Positions 39,878-47,297 of a stretch of DNA of 53,924 bases are shown here, piece by piece. The translations under genes were made by a program, and so were the position numbers. Source of the stretch: Stenotrophomonas_A sp036566925 (GTDB lineage Bacteria; Pseudomonadota; Gammaproteobacteria; Xanthomonadales; Xanthomonadaceae); the NCBI GenBank assembly GCA_036566925.1, contig DATCVI010000108.1:1-53924 (forward strand), given 5' to 3'. A model generated the notes under the pieces. The model was not told the origin of the DNA, ran no database searches, and was given only the letters and a program-made list of their open reading frames with translations. Positions within the stretch are counted from its first letter, which is position 1; each line of letters opens with the position of its first letter.

Positions 39878-41233
39878 TCAGAACTTGAAGTTGGCCGAAG
39901 CGGCCAGCACATCGCCGGTGACTTCGTACGAGCCGGTGATCACGCTGTTGGTCTGCGAGGTCGAACGGATGTTCGGGTCGCTGGTGAACAGGTGGGTGTA
40001 GCCGAAGCTGTACTCGGCATTCTGCGACGGGGTCCAGGTCAGGCCCAGCGACAGCCACTTGCGGGTGGTATCCGGCACGCGAACGTCGCGGTGGGCGTCG
40101 GTGGTCGGGGTCTGGTCATAGGCCAGGCCGCCGCGCAGGGTCAGCGTATCGCTCATGCGGTAGTCGGCACCGATCGAGGCGAACGTGGTGTCGCGGTAGT
40201 GGAACGGCAGCACGCTGTCGGCCTGGTTGGAGGCGTAGTCGACCGTGATCTGGTCGAACTTGCTCCACGCCGTGCGGGTGACGTCGGCCATCAGCGACCA
40301 CTGGTCGTTGAACTTGTGGGTGAAGCTGGCGGTGGCGCTGGCCGGCAGGGTGATCGTGGCGCGGCCACCGGTGTCGACGTACTGGCCCGGCGCGGCCACG
40401 GCCAGCACGGCAGCAGCGTTGCCCGGCACGGTGAAGTCGGCGGTGCCGTTGGTGATCTTGTGCTCGACCTCGGAGCGGTAGCTGAAGCCGATGTGGGTGT
40501 TCTCATCAATCGAGAACAGGCCACCCAGGGTGTAGCCGATCGCGGTGTTGTCGCCTTCGATGCGCAGGCGGCCATCGGCAGTGCCCGGGGCAAAGCCCGG
40601 AACACGCTGCGCGTACAGCGCGGTGCCGAAGTCGATGGCGTTGCTCAGGTCCACGTCCAGGCGCTCGCCGAACACCGACGCGCCGAACGACACGTACGGA
40701 TTGACGTCGTAGGAGAAGGCCAGGTTGAGGTCGATCGCCTGCAGCTCGGTCTTCAGGCCGTTGTAGCGGCCCACCCAGTCGTTGTTGTATTCGGTCTTGA
40801 AGCCGAACGGCACCGTGACCGAGGCACCGAAGTGCATGTTGTCGTTCTCGCCGAACGGCAGGTGGTAGTACATCGCCGGAACCGGGGCGATCATGCCGGC
40901 GTCGCCGCCGTTGCCACCGGAGACCGGGGTGCCGGTGCCCGGGCCGGTCGGACCGACGTAGCGGGCGCTGCCGGTGAACTCGGCAGAGAAGCTGATGGCG
41001 CTGACGTCGGCCTGGAACTGCTGGCCGTCGAGCTGGCGCATGCCGGCCGGGTTGACGGCGATGATCGAAGCGTCGCCCTCGGCGCTGCCGGAACCGGCGA
41101 ACGCGCGGCCGAGGCCCTTGGCGCTGTTTTCCTTCAACTGGAAGGCGGCAGCGTGCACCTGACCGAAAGCGAGCACGCCGGCGATGCCGACGGCCAGCGC
41201 GGTCACGCGGCTGATATTGGAAACATTGGACAT
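39878..41233 (-). CDS. OMPP1/FadL/TodX family outer-membrane transporter
   Basis: This is a 451-aa beta-barrel. The signal peptide (MSNVSNISRVTALAVGIAGVLAF..., cleaved near VHA-AAF) is followed by the FadL N-terminal hatch sequence 'AFQLKENSAKGLGRAFAGSGSAEGDASIIAVNPAGM', with the conserved 'NPAGM'. The barrel has alternating aromatic strands and ends in Phe (ASANFKF), the outer-membrane sorting signal. It imports hydrophobic compounds such as long-chain fatty acids or aromatics. ATG 41233 is chosen; the promoter lies further up. Symbol not assigned, as paralogues exist. Confidence 0.93.
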   Translation of the reverse strand: MSNVSNISRVTALAVGIAGVLAFGQVHAAAFQLKENSAKGLGRAFAGSGSAEGDASIIAVNPAGMRQLDGQQFQADVSAISFSAEFTGSARYVGPTGPGTGTPVSGGNGGDAGMIAPVPAMYYHLPFGENDNMHFGASVTVPFGFKTEYNNDWVGRYNGLKTELQAIDLNLAFSYDVNPYVSFGASVFGERLDVDLSNAIDFGTALYAQRVPGFAPGTADGRLRIEGDNTAIGYTLGGLFSIDENTHIGFSYRSEVEHKITNGTADFTVPGNAAAVLAVAAPGQYVDTGGRATITLPASATASFTHKFNDQWSLMADVTRTAWSKFDQITVDYASNQADSVLPFHYRDTTFASIGADYRMSDTLTLRGGLAYDQTPTTDAHRDVRVPDTTRKWLSLGLTWTPSQNAEYSFGYTHLFTSDPNIRSTSQTNSVITGSYEVTGDVLAASANFKF

Positions 41234-41358
41234 ACTGGTATCTCTCCGGAAAGACTTGTAATTGTCTGTAAAGCGTCTGCATCTGCGTAGCGCGAATTCT
41301 TCGATTCGGGCCCGCCGGATGCGCCGGAGACCCCTCCCGGACATACGACGCCGTATGC

Positions 41359-41386
41359 AGTATACCCATCCGGGTTAACCTAACAA
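41359..41386 (-). promoter_or_regulatory. Sigma70-type promoter of the fadL-type gene
   Basis: On the minus strand TTGTTA (41386-41381) and TATACT (41364-41359) are separated by 16 bp, preceded by GGG rather than an extended -10. The start point would be near 41352, giving a leader of about 118 nt. The region also contains the palindrome-like GTATGCAGTATAC (41353-41365). Confidence 0.6.
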
Positions 41387-41467
41387 TAACGTCTTTGGCT
41401 GAACAGCCGGACTCTTGAAGGTGGGTTCATGCCGGTGAAAGCGCTATCTTGCGGGCAGGTCGACTAA

Positions 41468-42160
41468 ATGTTCATTTCGATCCCTTCCCGCAAGAAGCCG
41501 TCCCACCGCTGGGCCATCCCGCTGCTGTTCGCAGTGATCTGGGCCGCCTTCCTCTGGTCGATCAGCCGGCCGGACGAGGCCCGCTCGGGCCTTTGGCTGG
41601 ACTGGGGCGCGTTGTCCACCGGCATGCCGGCGATCGCCGACTGGTGGGCCGCGCTCAAGGACGGCAGCGTGCTGCGGCTGTTCACCGCCCTGTTCCTGCA
41701 TGCCGACTGGTCGCACCTGCTCGGCAACCTGGTGTTCCTGTTGATCTTCGGCCTGCCGGCCGAGCGCATCCTCGGGCCGTGGCGGCTGTTGCTGCTGTTC
41801 CTGCTCGGCGGGGCGGCCTCCAACCTGGCGGCGATCTATACGCTGGGCACCCCGGACCAGGTCATCATCGGCGCCTCCGGCGCGGTGTCGGCGCTGATCG
41901 GCAGTTACCTGGCGCTGTTCCCCGGCGCCAAGCTGGGCGTGGTGCTGCCGCTGGGACTGTTCCTGGAGTTCATCCGCGTGCCGGCGCCGCTTCTTATCGG
42001 CGTATGGGCGCTGCTGCAGGTGGTCTTCGCCCACATTGGCCCGGCCTTCGGCATGGTGGCCTGGTCGGCGCATATCGCCGGCTTCCTGTTCGGCATCTGC
42101 TATGGCCTGTACGTGCGCGCGGCCATCGCCCGGCGGCTGCGCAAGCGCCAGGGCTTTTGA
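41468..42160 (+). CDS. Rhomboid family intramembrane serine protease (second)
   Basis: This 230-aa polytopic protein carries the rhomboid residues: H83-x-x-x-N87 in DWSHLLGNLVF, Ser137 in IIGASGAVSALIG, and His202 in WSAHIAGFLFG. 'LGPWRLLLLFLLGGAASNLA' is the TM2-3 region. It is shorter than the rhomboid at 14.6 kb and lacks its acidic tail. The start ATG is 235 bp from the divergent porin gene. The substrate is unknown. Confidence 0.93.
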   Translation: MFISIPSRKKPSHRWAIPLLFAVIWAAFLWSISRPDEARSGLWLDWGALSTGMPAIADWWAALKDGSVLRLFTALFLHADWSHLLGNLVFLLIFGLPAERILGPWRLLLLFLLGGAASNLAAIYTLGTPDQVIIGASGAVSALIGSYLALFPGAKLGVVLPLGLFLEFIRVPAPLLIGVWALLQVVFAHIGPAFGMVAWSAHIAGFLFGICYGLYVRAAIARRLRKRQGF

Positions 42161-42190
42161 CCGGCCGCTAACCGGCTGTGCTCGCGGTTC

Positions 42191-42196
42191 TATAAT
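42191..42196 (+). promoter_or_regulatory. Consensus -10 box just before the DUF1820 start codon
   Basis: TATAAT at 42191-42196 lies six bases before ATG 42203, so a transcript from this box would be leaderless or have a one- or two-base leader. The best -35 candidate (TAACCG, 42169-42174, 16-bp spacer) is weak. No Shine-Dalgarno is seen, consistent with leaderless translation. Confidence 0.45.
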
Positions 42197-42202
42197 CGCT
42201 GC

Positions 42203-42523
42203 ATGGCCAAACCGCTCTATAAAGTCAGCTTCCTCAATCACGGCAAGGTGTACGAGCTGTACGCCCGACACGTAGCCGGCAGCCACCTGTGGGGCTTCAA
42301 CGAGATCGGCGAGCTGGTTTTCGATGTACACGACGGCCTGGTGATCGACCCCACCGAAGAGCGCCTGCGCGAAGAATTCGGCAATACCCGCAAGCTGCAC
42401 CTGCCGATGCAGAGCATCATCCGCATCGAAGAAGTGGAGAAGAAAGGCCAGTCGGCGATCCGCGATGCCACTTCCGGCGAAGCGGTGGTCACGCCGTTCC
42501 CCCTTCCCGGCAAGCCGCGCTAA
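42203..42523 (+). CDS. DUF1820 family protein
   Basis: This 106-aa soluble protein shows 'KVSFLNHGKVYELYARHVAGSHLWGFNEIGELVF' and 'DGLVIDPTEERLREEFGNTRKLHLPMQSIIRIEEVEKKGQSAI', the pattern of the gammaproteobacterial DUF1820 family. The function is unknown. It starts directly after a -10 box, with the dehydrogenase gene six bases downstream of its stop. The two are probably cotranscribed. Confidence 0.88.
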   Translation: MAKPLYKVSFLNHGKVYELYARHVAGSHLWGFNEIGELVFDVHDGLVIDPTEERLREEFGNTRKLHLPMQSIIRIEEVEKKGQSAIRDATSGEAVVTPFPLPGKPR

Positions 42524-42529
42524 CCGCGC

Positions 42530-43561
42530 ATGCGGATCGTCGTTCCCGAGGACTACCAGCGTGCGGTCGGCGGTCTGGACTGCCTGGCCCGCCTGCGCGA
42601 TCACGACGTGGTGCTGCTCGACCAGCCCCTGGCCGACAACGATGCCGCCGCCGCGGCGTTCGCCGGGGCCGAGGTGCTGGTGCTGATCCGCGAGCGCACC
42701 CGCATCGATGCCGACTTGCTGGCGCGCCTGCCGAATTTGCGGCTGATCAGCCAGATCGGCCGCCGCTCGGCCAATGTCGATCTCGACGCCTGCACCCGCC
42801 ATGGCGTGGCCCTGGCCGAGGGCAGCGGCTCGCCGATCGCGCCGGCCGAACTGGCCTGGGCCCTGGTAATGGCGGCCAGCCGTCGCCTGCAGTCTTACGG
42901 CGATGCGTTGCGCGGCGGTCATTGGCAGGCCGTGGGTGATCCGCTCCTGGGCCGCGCGTTGCACGGCCGCACCCTGGGCATCTGGAGCTACGGCAAGATC
43001 GGCCGGCTGATGGCAGGCTATGGCCGTGCCTTCGGCATGCAGGTACGGGTGTGGGGCAGCGAAGCTTCGCGGGCGCAAGCGCGCGCCGAGGGCTTCGAGT
43101 CGTTCGCCACGCGCGAGGCGTTGTTCGAAGACAGCGACGTGCTGTCGCTGCATCGCCGCCTCAGCGAGGAAAGCCGCCATGAAGTCACCGCGGCCGACCT
43201 GGCGCGGATGCGGCCGGACGCCTTGCTGGTCAACACCAGCCGCGCCGAACTGCTTGCCCCGGGCGCGCTGCTGGCGGCGCTCGATGCCGGCCGCCCCGGC
43301 ATGGCCGCGATCGACGTCTTCGAATCCGAGCCGCTATTGGATACGGCCGACCGGTTGCTGCGCCATCCCCGCGTACTGGCCACGCCGCACCTGGGCTATG
43401 TCGAACGCGATAGCTACGAGCAGTACTTCGGCGCGGCGTTCGACAACGTGTTGGCTTTCGCTGCCGGCCGGCCGATCAATATCGCGAATCCAGAGGTCTT
43501 GTCGGGAAAAGCGATCGCGGCTGAAGCCGCTCCTGCAGTGCAGCCATCGGAAAGGTTGTAG
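42530..43561 (+). CDS. D-2-hydroxyacid dehydrogenase family protein
   Basis: This is a 343-aa NAD-dependent 2-hydroxyacid dehydrogenase of the phosphoglycerate-dehydrogenase-like type. Catalytic residues are Arg in NTSRAELL, Glu in DVFESEP and His in ATPHLGYVERD. The Rossmann loop reads 'GIWSYGKIGR' (GxGxxG with the first Gly replaced by Ser). The substrate is unknown. Its last about 20 residues (KAIAAEAAPAVQPSERL) are encoded by a REP-type sequence (43511-43579), so the C-terminus was probably extended or shifted by that repeat. Confidence 0.9.
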   Translation: MRIVVPEDYQRAVGGLDCLARLRDHDVVLLDQPLADNDAAAAAFAGAEVLVLIRERTRIDADLLARLPNLRLISQIGRRSANVDLDACTRHGVALAEGSGSPIAPAELAWALVMAASRRLQSYGDALRGGHWQAVGDPLLGRALHGRTLGIWSYGKIGRLMAGYGRAFGMQVRVWGSEASRAQARAEGFESFATREALFEDSDVLSLHRRLSEESRHEVTAADLARMRPDALLVNTSRAELLAPGALLAALDAGRPGMAAIDVFESEPLLDTADRLLRHPRVLATPHLGYVERDSYEQYFGAAFDNVLAFAAGRPINIANPEVLSGKAIAAEAAPAVQPSERL

Positions 43562-43579
43562 GAACGGAGTCGCAATCCG
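43511..43579. repeat. REP-like palindromic doublet at the 3' end of the dehydrogenase gene
   Basis: GCGATCGCGGCTGAAGCCGC plus TCCTGCA (43511-43537) is the inverted form of the common TGTAGGAGCGGCTTCAGCC Xanthomonadaceae repeat. A partner in the other orientation, TTGTAGGAACGGAGTCGCAA, lies at 43556-43575. The pair spans the last codons of the dehydrogenase and its stop. Confidence 0.65.
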
Positions 43580-43585
43580 GCTGCA

Positions 43586-45070
43586 CTATTTCGCCGGCTT
43601 GTCCTCGCTCACCGGCGGCGTCGGCACATCGGCCGGCAGGTCCGGCTTCGCATCAGCCGGCTTCACCGGCGCCTCCGGCTTGGCCGGCGCGGTGGCCGGC
43701 GGCGTCATCACCGGCTTGGTCGACTTCACCGGCGCCTTCGCAGCCGCTTTCGCCTGGGCTTTCGCCTGCGCCTTGGCAATCGCGCCGGGTTGCTTGAGCT
43801 CGGCCAGGGCCGAGGCGATCGGCTCATCGCCCGGCAACACATCGCCGGCGCTATAGCCTTCGGCGCCTTCGTCGTCGCCACGCAGGTGGCCCGGTAGCGT
43901 GGCCTCGCTGTAATCGGACAGGCTGGCCGGCACGTCCGGTTCGCGCTCGGGCTGCAATGCCACGTCCGGCACGATGCCGCTGGCCTGGATAGAGCGCCCG
44001 CTCGGCGTGTAGTAGCGCGCCGTGGTCAGCTTGACCGAATCGCCGTTGTCCAACGGCAGCACGGTCTGCACCGAGCCCTTGCCGAAGGTGCGGCTGCCGA
44101 CCACGCGCGCGCGCTGGTTGTCGCGCAGCGCACCGGCCAGCACCTCGGAGGCACTCGCCGAACCGGCATCGACCAGCACCACCACCGGCGCGCCGGCGAG
44201 CAGGTCGCCCGGCGTGGCCTCGAACTTGGCATCGCTGATCGAGATGCGGCCGCGCGTACTGACGATCACGCCCTTCTCGATCAAATCGTCGGCCACCTGC
44301 ACCGCCGAGGTCAGCAGCCCGCCGGGGTTGCTGCGCAGGTCCAGCACCAGGCCGCGCAGCTTGCCGCCGGACTTGGCCTTCAGGGCTTCCACCTGCTTGT
44401 GGAAGTCGGTGCCGGTGTCGGCCTGGAACGTACTGAGGCGAACATAGGCGTAACCCGGCTCAAGCATGCGCGAGCGCACGCTGGCGACGCGGATGGTCTC
44501 GCGGGTGACGGTGACATCGAACGGCTTGTCGCGGCCCTCGCGAATCACCGTCAGGGTCACCTTGGTGCCGGGCTTGCCGCGCAGCGGTTCCATCGCCTCG
44601 ATGGTGGCGATCGGCTTGCCGTCGATGGCGATGATGGTGTCGCCGGCGCGAATGCCGGCACGCGCGGCCGGCGTCTCGTCGATCGGCGAAATGACCTTGA
44701 GGGTGTTGTCCTTCTGCTGCAGCAGCTCCACGCCGATGCCGTCGTAGGCCCCGGTGGCCTGCTCGTCGAACGCCTCGGCATCTTCCTTGTCGAAGTACGT
44801 GCTGTGCGGGTCCAGGTCCAGCAGCAGGCCGCGGATCGCCGACTGCATCAGCTGCTTGTCGTCGACCGGATCGACATAGGCCTGCTTGACCGCGTTGTAG
44901 ACCGCCACGTAGCGCCGGATTTCATCCAGCGGCACCTTCGAACTGGCCGCCTCGCTGTCGTCGAGGCTTTCGCTCTCGGCCGTCTCGGCGGTGGCGGGGG
45001 GCTGGGCCTGCGACCACGCGGTGGTCGGGGCGAGCGCCAGAAGCAAGGCAGCGGACAGGACTACGCGCAT
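43586..45070 (-). CDS. ctpA: CtpA-like S41 family carboxy-terminal processing peptidase
   Basis: This is a 494-aa exported serine protease. The signal peptide (MRVVLSAALLLALAPTTAWS) is followed by an acidic segment, a PDZ domain (about 105-185, 'GIGVELLQQKDNTLKVISPIDETPAARAGIRAGDTIIAID'), and the S41 catalytic core 'LVLDLRSNPGGLLTSAVQVADDLIE' with Ser306 in DAGSASASE and Lys331 in RTFGKGSVQ. The C-terminal 70 residues are a Lys/Ala/Pro-rich tail. It processes periplasmic or wall-enzyme substrates. It lies downstream of envC, a conserved pair. Confidence 0.93.
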   Translation of the reverse strand: MRVVLSAALLLALAPTTAWSQAQPPATAETAESESLDDSEAASSKVPLDEIRRYVAVYNAVKQAYVDPVDDKQLMQSAIRGLLLDLDPHSTYFDKEDAEAFDEQATGAYDGIGVELLQQKDNTLKVISPIDETPAARAGIRAGDTIIAIDGKPIATIEAMEPLRGKPGTKVTLTVIREGRDKPFDVTVTRETIRVASVRSRMLEPGYAYVRLSTFQADTGTDFHKQVEALKAKSGGKLRGLVLDLRSNPGGLLTSAVQVADDLIEKGVIVSTRGRISISDAKFEATPGDLLAGAPVVVLVDAGSASASEVLAGALRDNQRARVVGSRTFGKGSVQTVLPLDNGDSVKLTTARYYTPSGRSIQASGIVPDVALQPEREPDVPASLSDYSEATLPGHLRGDDEGAEGYSAGDVLPGDEPIASALAELKQPGAIAKAQAKAQAKAAAKAPVKSTKPVMTPPATAPAKPEAPVKPADAKPDLPADVPTPPVSEDKPAK

Positions 45071-45188
45071 GAGCTCTCCGAAACAGGGCGTGGCGCCGAT
45101 AGCGGCGGCTGCGTTCGATTATGCGCGAAGCGCAATGCATTTCCCGTGCGCGCCACCCGGTACGGCCGGCCCTGCAGCCACAACCGAT

Positions 45189-46460
45189 TCAGCGTCGCTG
45201 CAGCCACGAACCCGGATCGACCGGCTGGCCATTGCGGCGCAGTTCGAAATAAAGCGAGGGCGTGCCCTGGCCGCCCGAGTTGCCGACCCGGGCGATCGCA
45301 TCGCCGCGCTTGACCGCCGCACCGGCGTCGCGCAGCAGCGTGTCGTTGTGCGCGTACAGGCTCATGTAGCCGTTGCCGTGGTCGATGATCAGGATCATCC
45401 CGTAGCCGGTCATCCAGTCGGAGAACACCACCGTGCCGTCGGCCACCGCGGTGACCGTGGTGCCGTTCGGCGCGCCGATCAACACACCGCTGCTGGTGCG
45501 TCCGTCCGGCAGGCGCCCGCCATAGCGGGCAAGCAAGTTGCCCGACACCGGCCAGCCGAGCCCGCCCACTTTCGGCGCCGGTGCATTGGCCACCACCTTG
45601 GGCGGCGTTTTGCTGCCGCGGTTGCCGGCCTTGGCCTGGGCGCTGGCCGCTGCGGCCGCCTGGCGCGCTGCGGCCTGGCGTTCCTTCTCGGCGCGAGCGG
45701 CGGCCGCGCGCAGGTTCTTGAGCAGTTGTTCCAGCGCCTTGGTGTCCTCGCCCAGCGCCTTCTCGCGCTCGGCCCGTTCCTGGTAGCGGCCGTCGAGGTC
45801 GGCCACGGTGGCGGCACGCTTGCGGCGTTCATCGCTCAGGGCCTTGGACTGCTGTCGCTGCTGCTGGCGCGCCTGGTCCAGGGCCAGGCGCCGCTGTTCG
45901 ATTTGCTGTTCAACCTGCGCCAGGCTGTCGAGGTCCTGGGTCAGCGCCTGGATCTGCCGCGCGCGTTCGCGCTGCACGTAGCGGTGATAGGCCAGCAGCC
46001 GGTTGGCATCGGCCACGGTGTCCTGCGACAGCATCAGCTTGAGCGGGGCGTTGTCGCCGATCCGGTAAGCCGCGCGCAGCAGGCCGGCCAGCGCCTCGCG
46101 CTGCTTGTGCAGGCGGGCGCCCAGGTCGTCGCGGCGCGCCTGCAGTTCGGCCAGCGCACGCTGTTGCGCCTGCAGTTCCGTTTCGGTCTGGCTCAGCACG
46201 CGCGCGGTGCGGGCCACCTTCTCGTCGGCCTCACGGAGCTGGCGCGAGGCTTCGCCGCGCTGGTTCTCCAGCTTGCGCCGTTCCTGGCCGATGCCGCGCA
46301 GCTCCTGGCGCATCTGCTGCAGCTTGCGCTCGGCTTCGCGCTGGCTCTGCGCGCCGGCCGGCAGCACGCAGGTCGCCAGGGCCAGTCCCAACGCCAGTAC
46401 CAGCCACCCTTGCGGGCGGTGGAGGCTCAGGCGGGAGGGGCGCGGCGGCAGGTTGGCCAA
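45189..46460 (-). CDS. envC: EnvC-like murein hydrolase activator (degenerate LytM)
   Basis: This 423-aa protein has an N-terminal signal/hydrophobic segment (GWLVLALGLALATCVLPAGA), a long coiled coil (about 38-260) and a C-terminal LytM/M23 domain. As in E. coli EnvC the M23 zinc ligands are lost: 'SSGVLIGAPNGT' lacks the H/D pair and 'SLYFELRRNG' has Tyr instead of the HxH His. It should activate amidases at the septum. The start is uncertain: TTG 46460 is chosen, since the frame to 46580 would overlap the divergent gene. ctpA follows. Confidence 0.85.
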   Translation of the reverse strand: MANLPPRPSRLSLHRPQGWLVLALGLALATCVLPAGAQSQREAERKLQQMRQELRGIGQERRKLENQRGEASRQLREADEKVARTARVLSQTETELQAQQRALAELQARRDDLGARLHKQREALAGLLRAAYRIGDNAPLKLMLSQDTVADANRLLAYHRYVQRERARQIQALTQDLDSLAQVEQQIEQRRLALDQARQQQRQQSKALSDERRKRAATVADLDGRYQERAEREKALGEDTKALEQLLKNLRAAAARAEKERQAAARQAAAAASAQAKAGNRGSKTPPKVVANAPAPKVGGLGWPVSGNLLARYGGRLPDGRTSSGVLIGAPNGTTVTAVADGTVVFSDWMTGYGMILIIDHGNGYMSLYAHNDTLLRDAGAAVKRGDAIARVGNSGGQGTPSLYFELRRNGQPVDPGSWLQRR

Positions 46461-46555
46461 GCAGGAAGATCCAGTGACTTCAGACAGATGCGGATTGTAG
46501 CCAAGCGTGGTCCTATCGATACGACACTGGGGCACTGCCCATCCTGGAGGTTCGC

Positions 46556-47218
46556 ATGAAGCACCATTCGTTGTCGGCATTGCTCGCCCTGGCCCTGGTC
46601 AGCGGCGCGGCCTGGGCGAACGAGGACATCAGCAAGGTCAACGGTCGCATCACCGCCGAGGCCGGCAAGCAGTATGGCGGCCTGTCCACGGTCAACGGCG
46701 GTGTCTCCATCGAAGACAACGCCACCACCGGTGACGCCGAAACCGTCAATGGCGGCATTACCGTGGGCGCCAACGCTCGCACCGGCGGGCTGTCGACGGT
46801 CAATGGCCAGATCAGCGTCGGCCCGAAAGTGACGATCAGCGGCGGGATCGAGACCGTCAACGGCAGCGTCTTCGTCGACCGCGGCAGCCAGGTCCGCGAC
46901 GGCGTTGAAACCGTCAACGGCAGCATCGGCCTGGTCGGCGCCAGCCTCGGCAAGGGCATCGAGACCGTGAATGGCGATGTCACTGTGGGTGTGGGCTCGC
47001 ACGTGGTCGGCGGGGTCGAGGTCAAGAAGCCGAACTTCAGCCTCTCGTTCAAGCCTTCGCGCAAGCCGCGGATCATCATCGGCCCGAACGCGGTGGTGGA
47101 AGGCGCGCTGGAATTCGAGCGCGAGGTCAGCCTGTATGTGCACCGCAGCGCCAAGATCGGCACCGTGACCGGCGCCACCGCGCAGATCTACGACACCGAC
47201 GTCGCGCCGGAGCAGTAA
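46556..47218 (+). CDS. Exported TVNG-repeat protein of unknown function
   Basis: This 220-aa protein has a signal peptide (MKHHSLSALLALALVSGAAWA) and a mature region built from about six imperfect repeats of 16-22 residues centred on T-V-N-G: 'STVNGGVSIEDNATTGDAE', 'ETVNGGITVGANARTGGL', 'STVNGQISVGPKVTISGGI', 'ETVNGSVFVDRGSQVRDGV', 'ETVNGSIGLVGASLGKGI' and 'ETVNGDVTVGVGSHVVGG'. The periodicity suggests a right- or left-handed beta-solenoid, as in DUF4097/adhesin-like or bactofilin-like proteins. A conserved tail (KIGTVTGA) follows. GGAGG precedes the ATG. The function is not known. Confidence 0.85.
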   Translation: MKHHSLSALLALALVSGAAWANEDISKVNGRITAEAGKQYGGLSTVNGGVSIEDNATTGDAETVNGGITVGANARTGGLSTVNGQISVGPKVTISGGIETVNGSVFVDRGSQVRDGVETVNGSIGLVGASLGKGIETVNGDVTVGVGSHVVGGVEVKKPNFSLSFKPSRKPRIIIGPNAVVEGALEFEREVSLYVHRSAKIGTVTGATAQIYDTDVAPEQ

Positions 47219-47297
47219 GCGCGGCCGTGGCGGCCGGGCCGACGCGGGCCTGGCTTCCGCACTAGAATCGGGCTCCGGCTTCAACCGAGGATGCCCG

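Noticed and set aside
46461..46580. Extension of EnvC-like protein to 46580
   Set aside because: It would overlap the start of the divergent TVNG gene and precede the signal peptide with about 40 unconserved residues.
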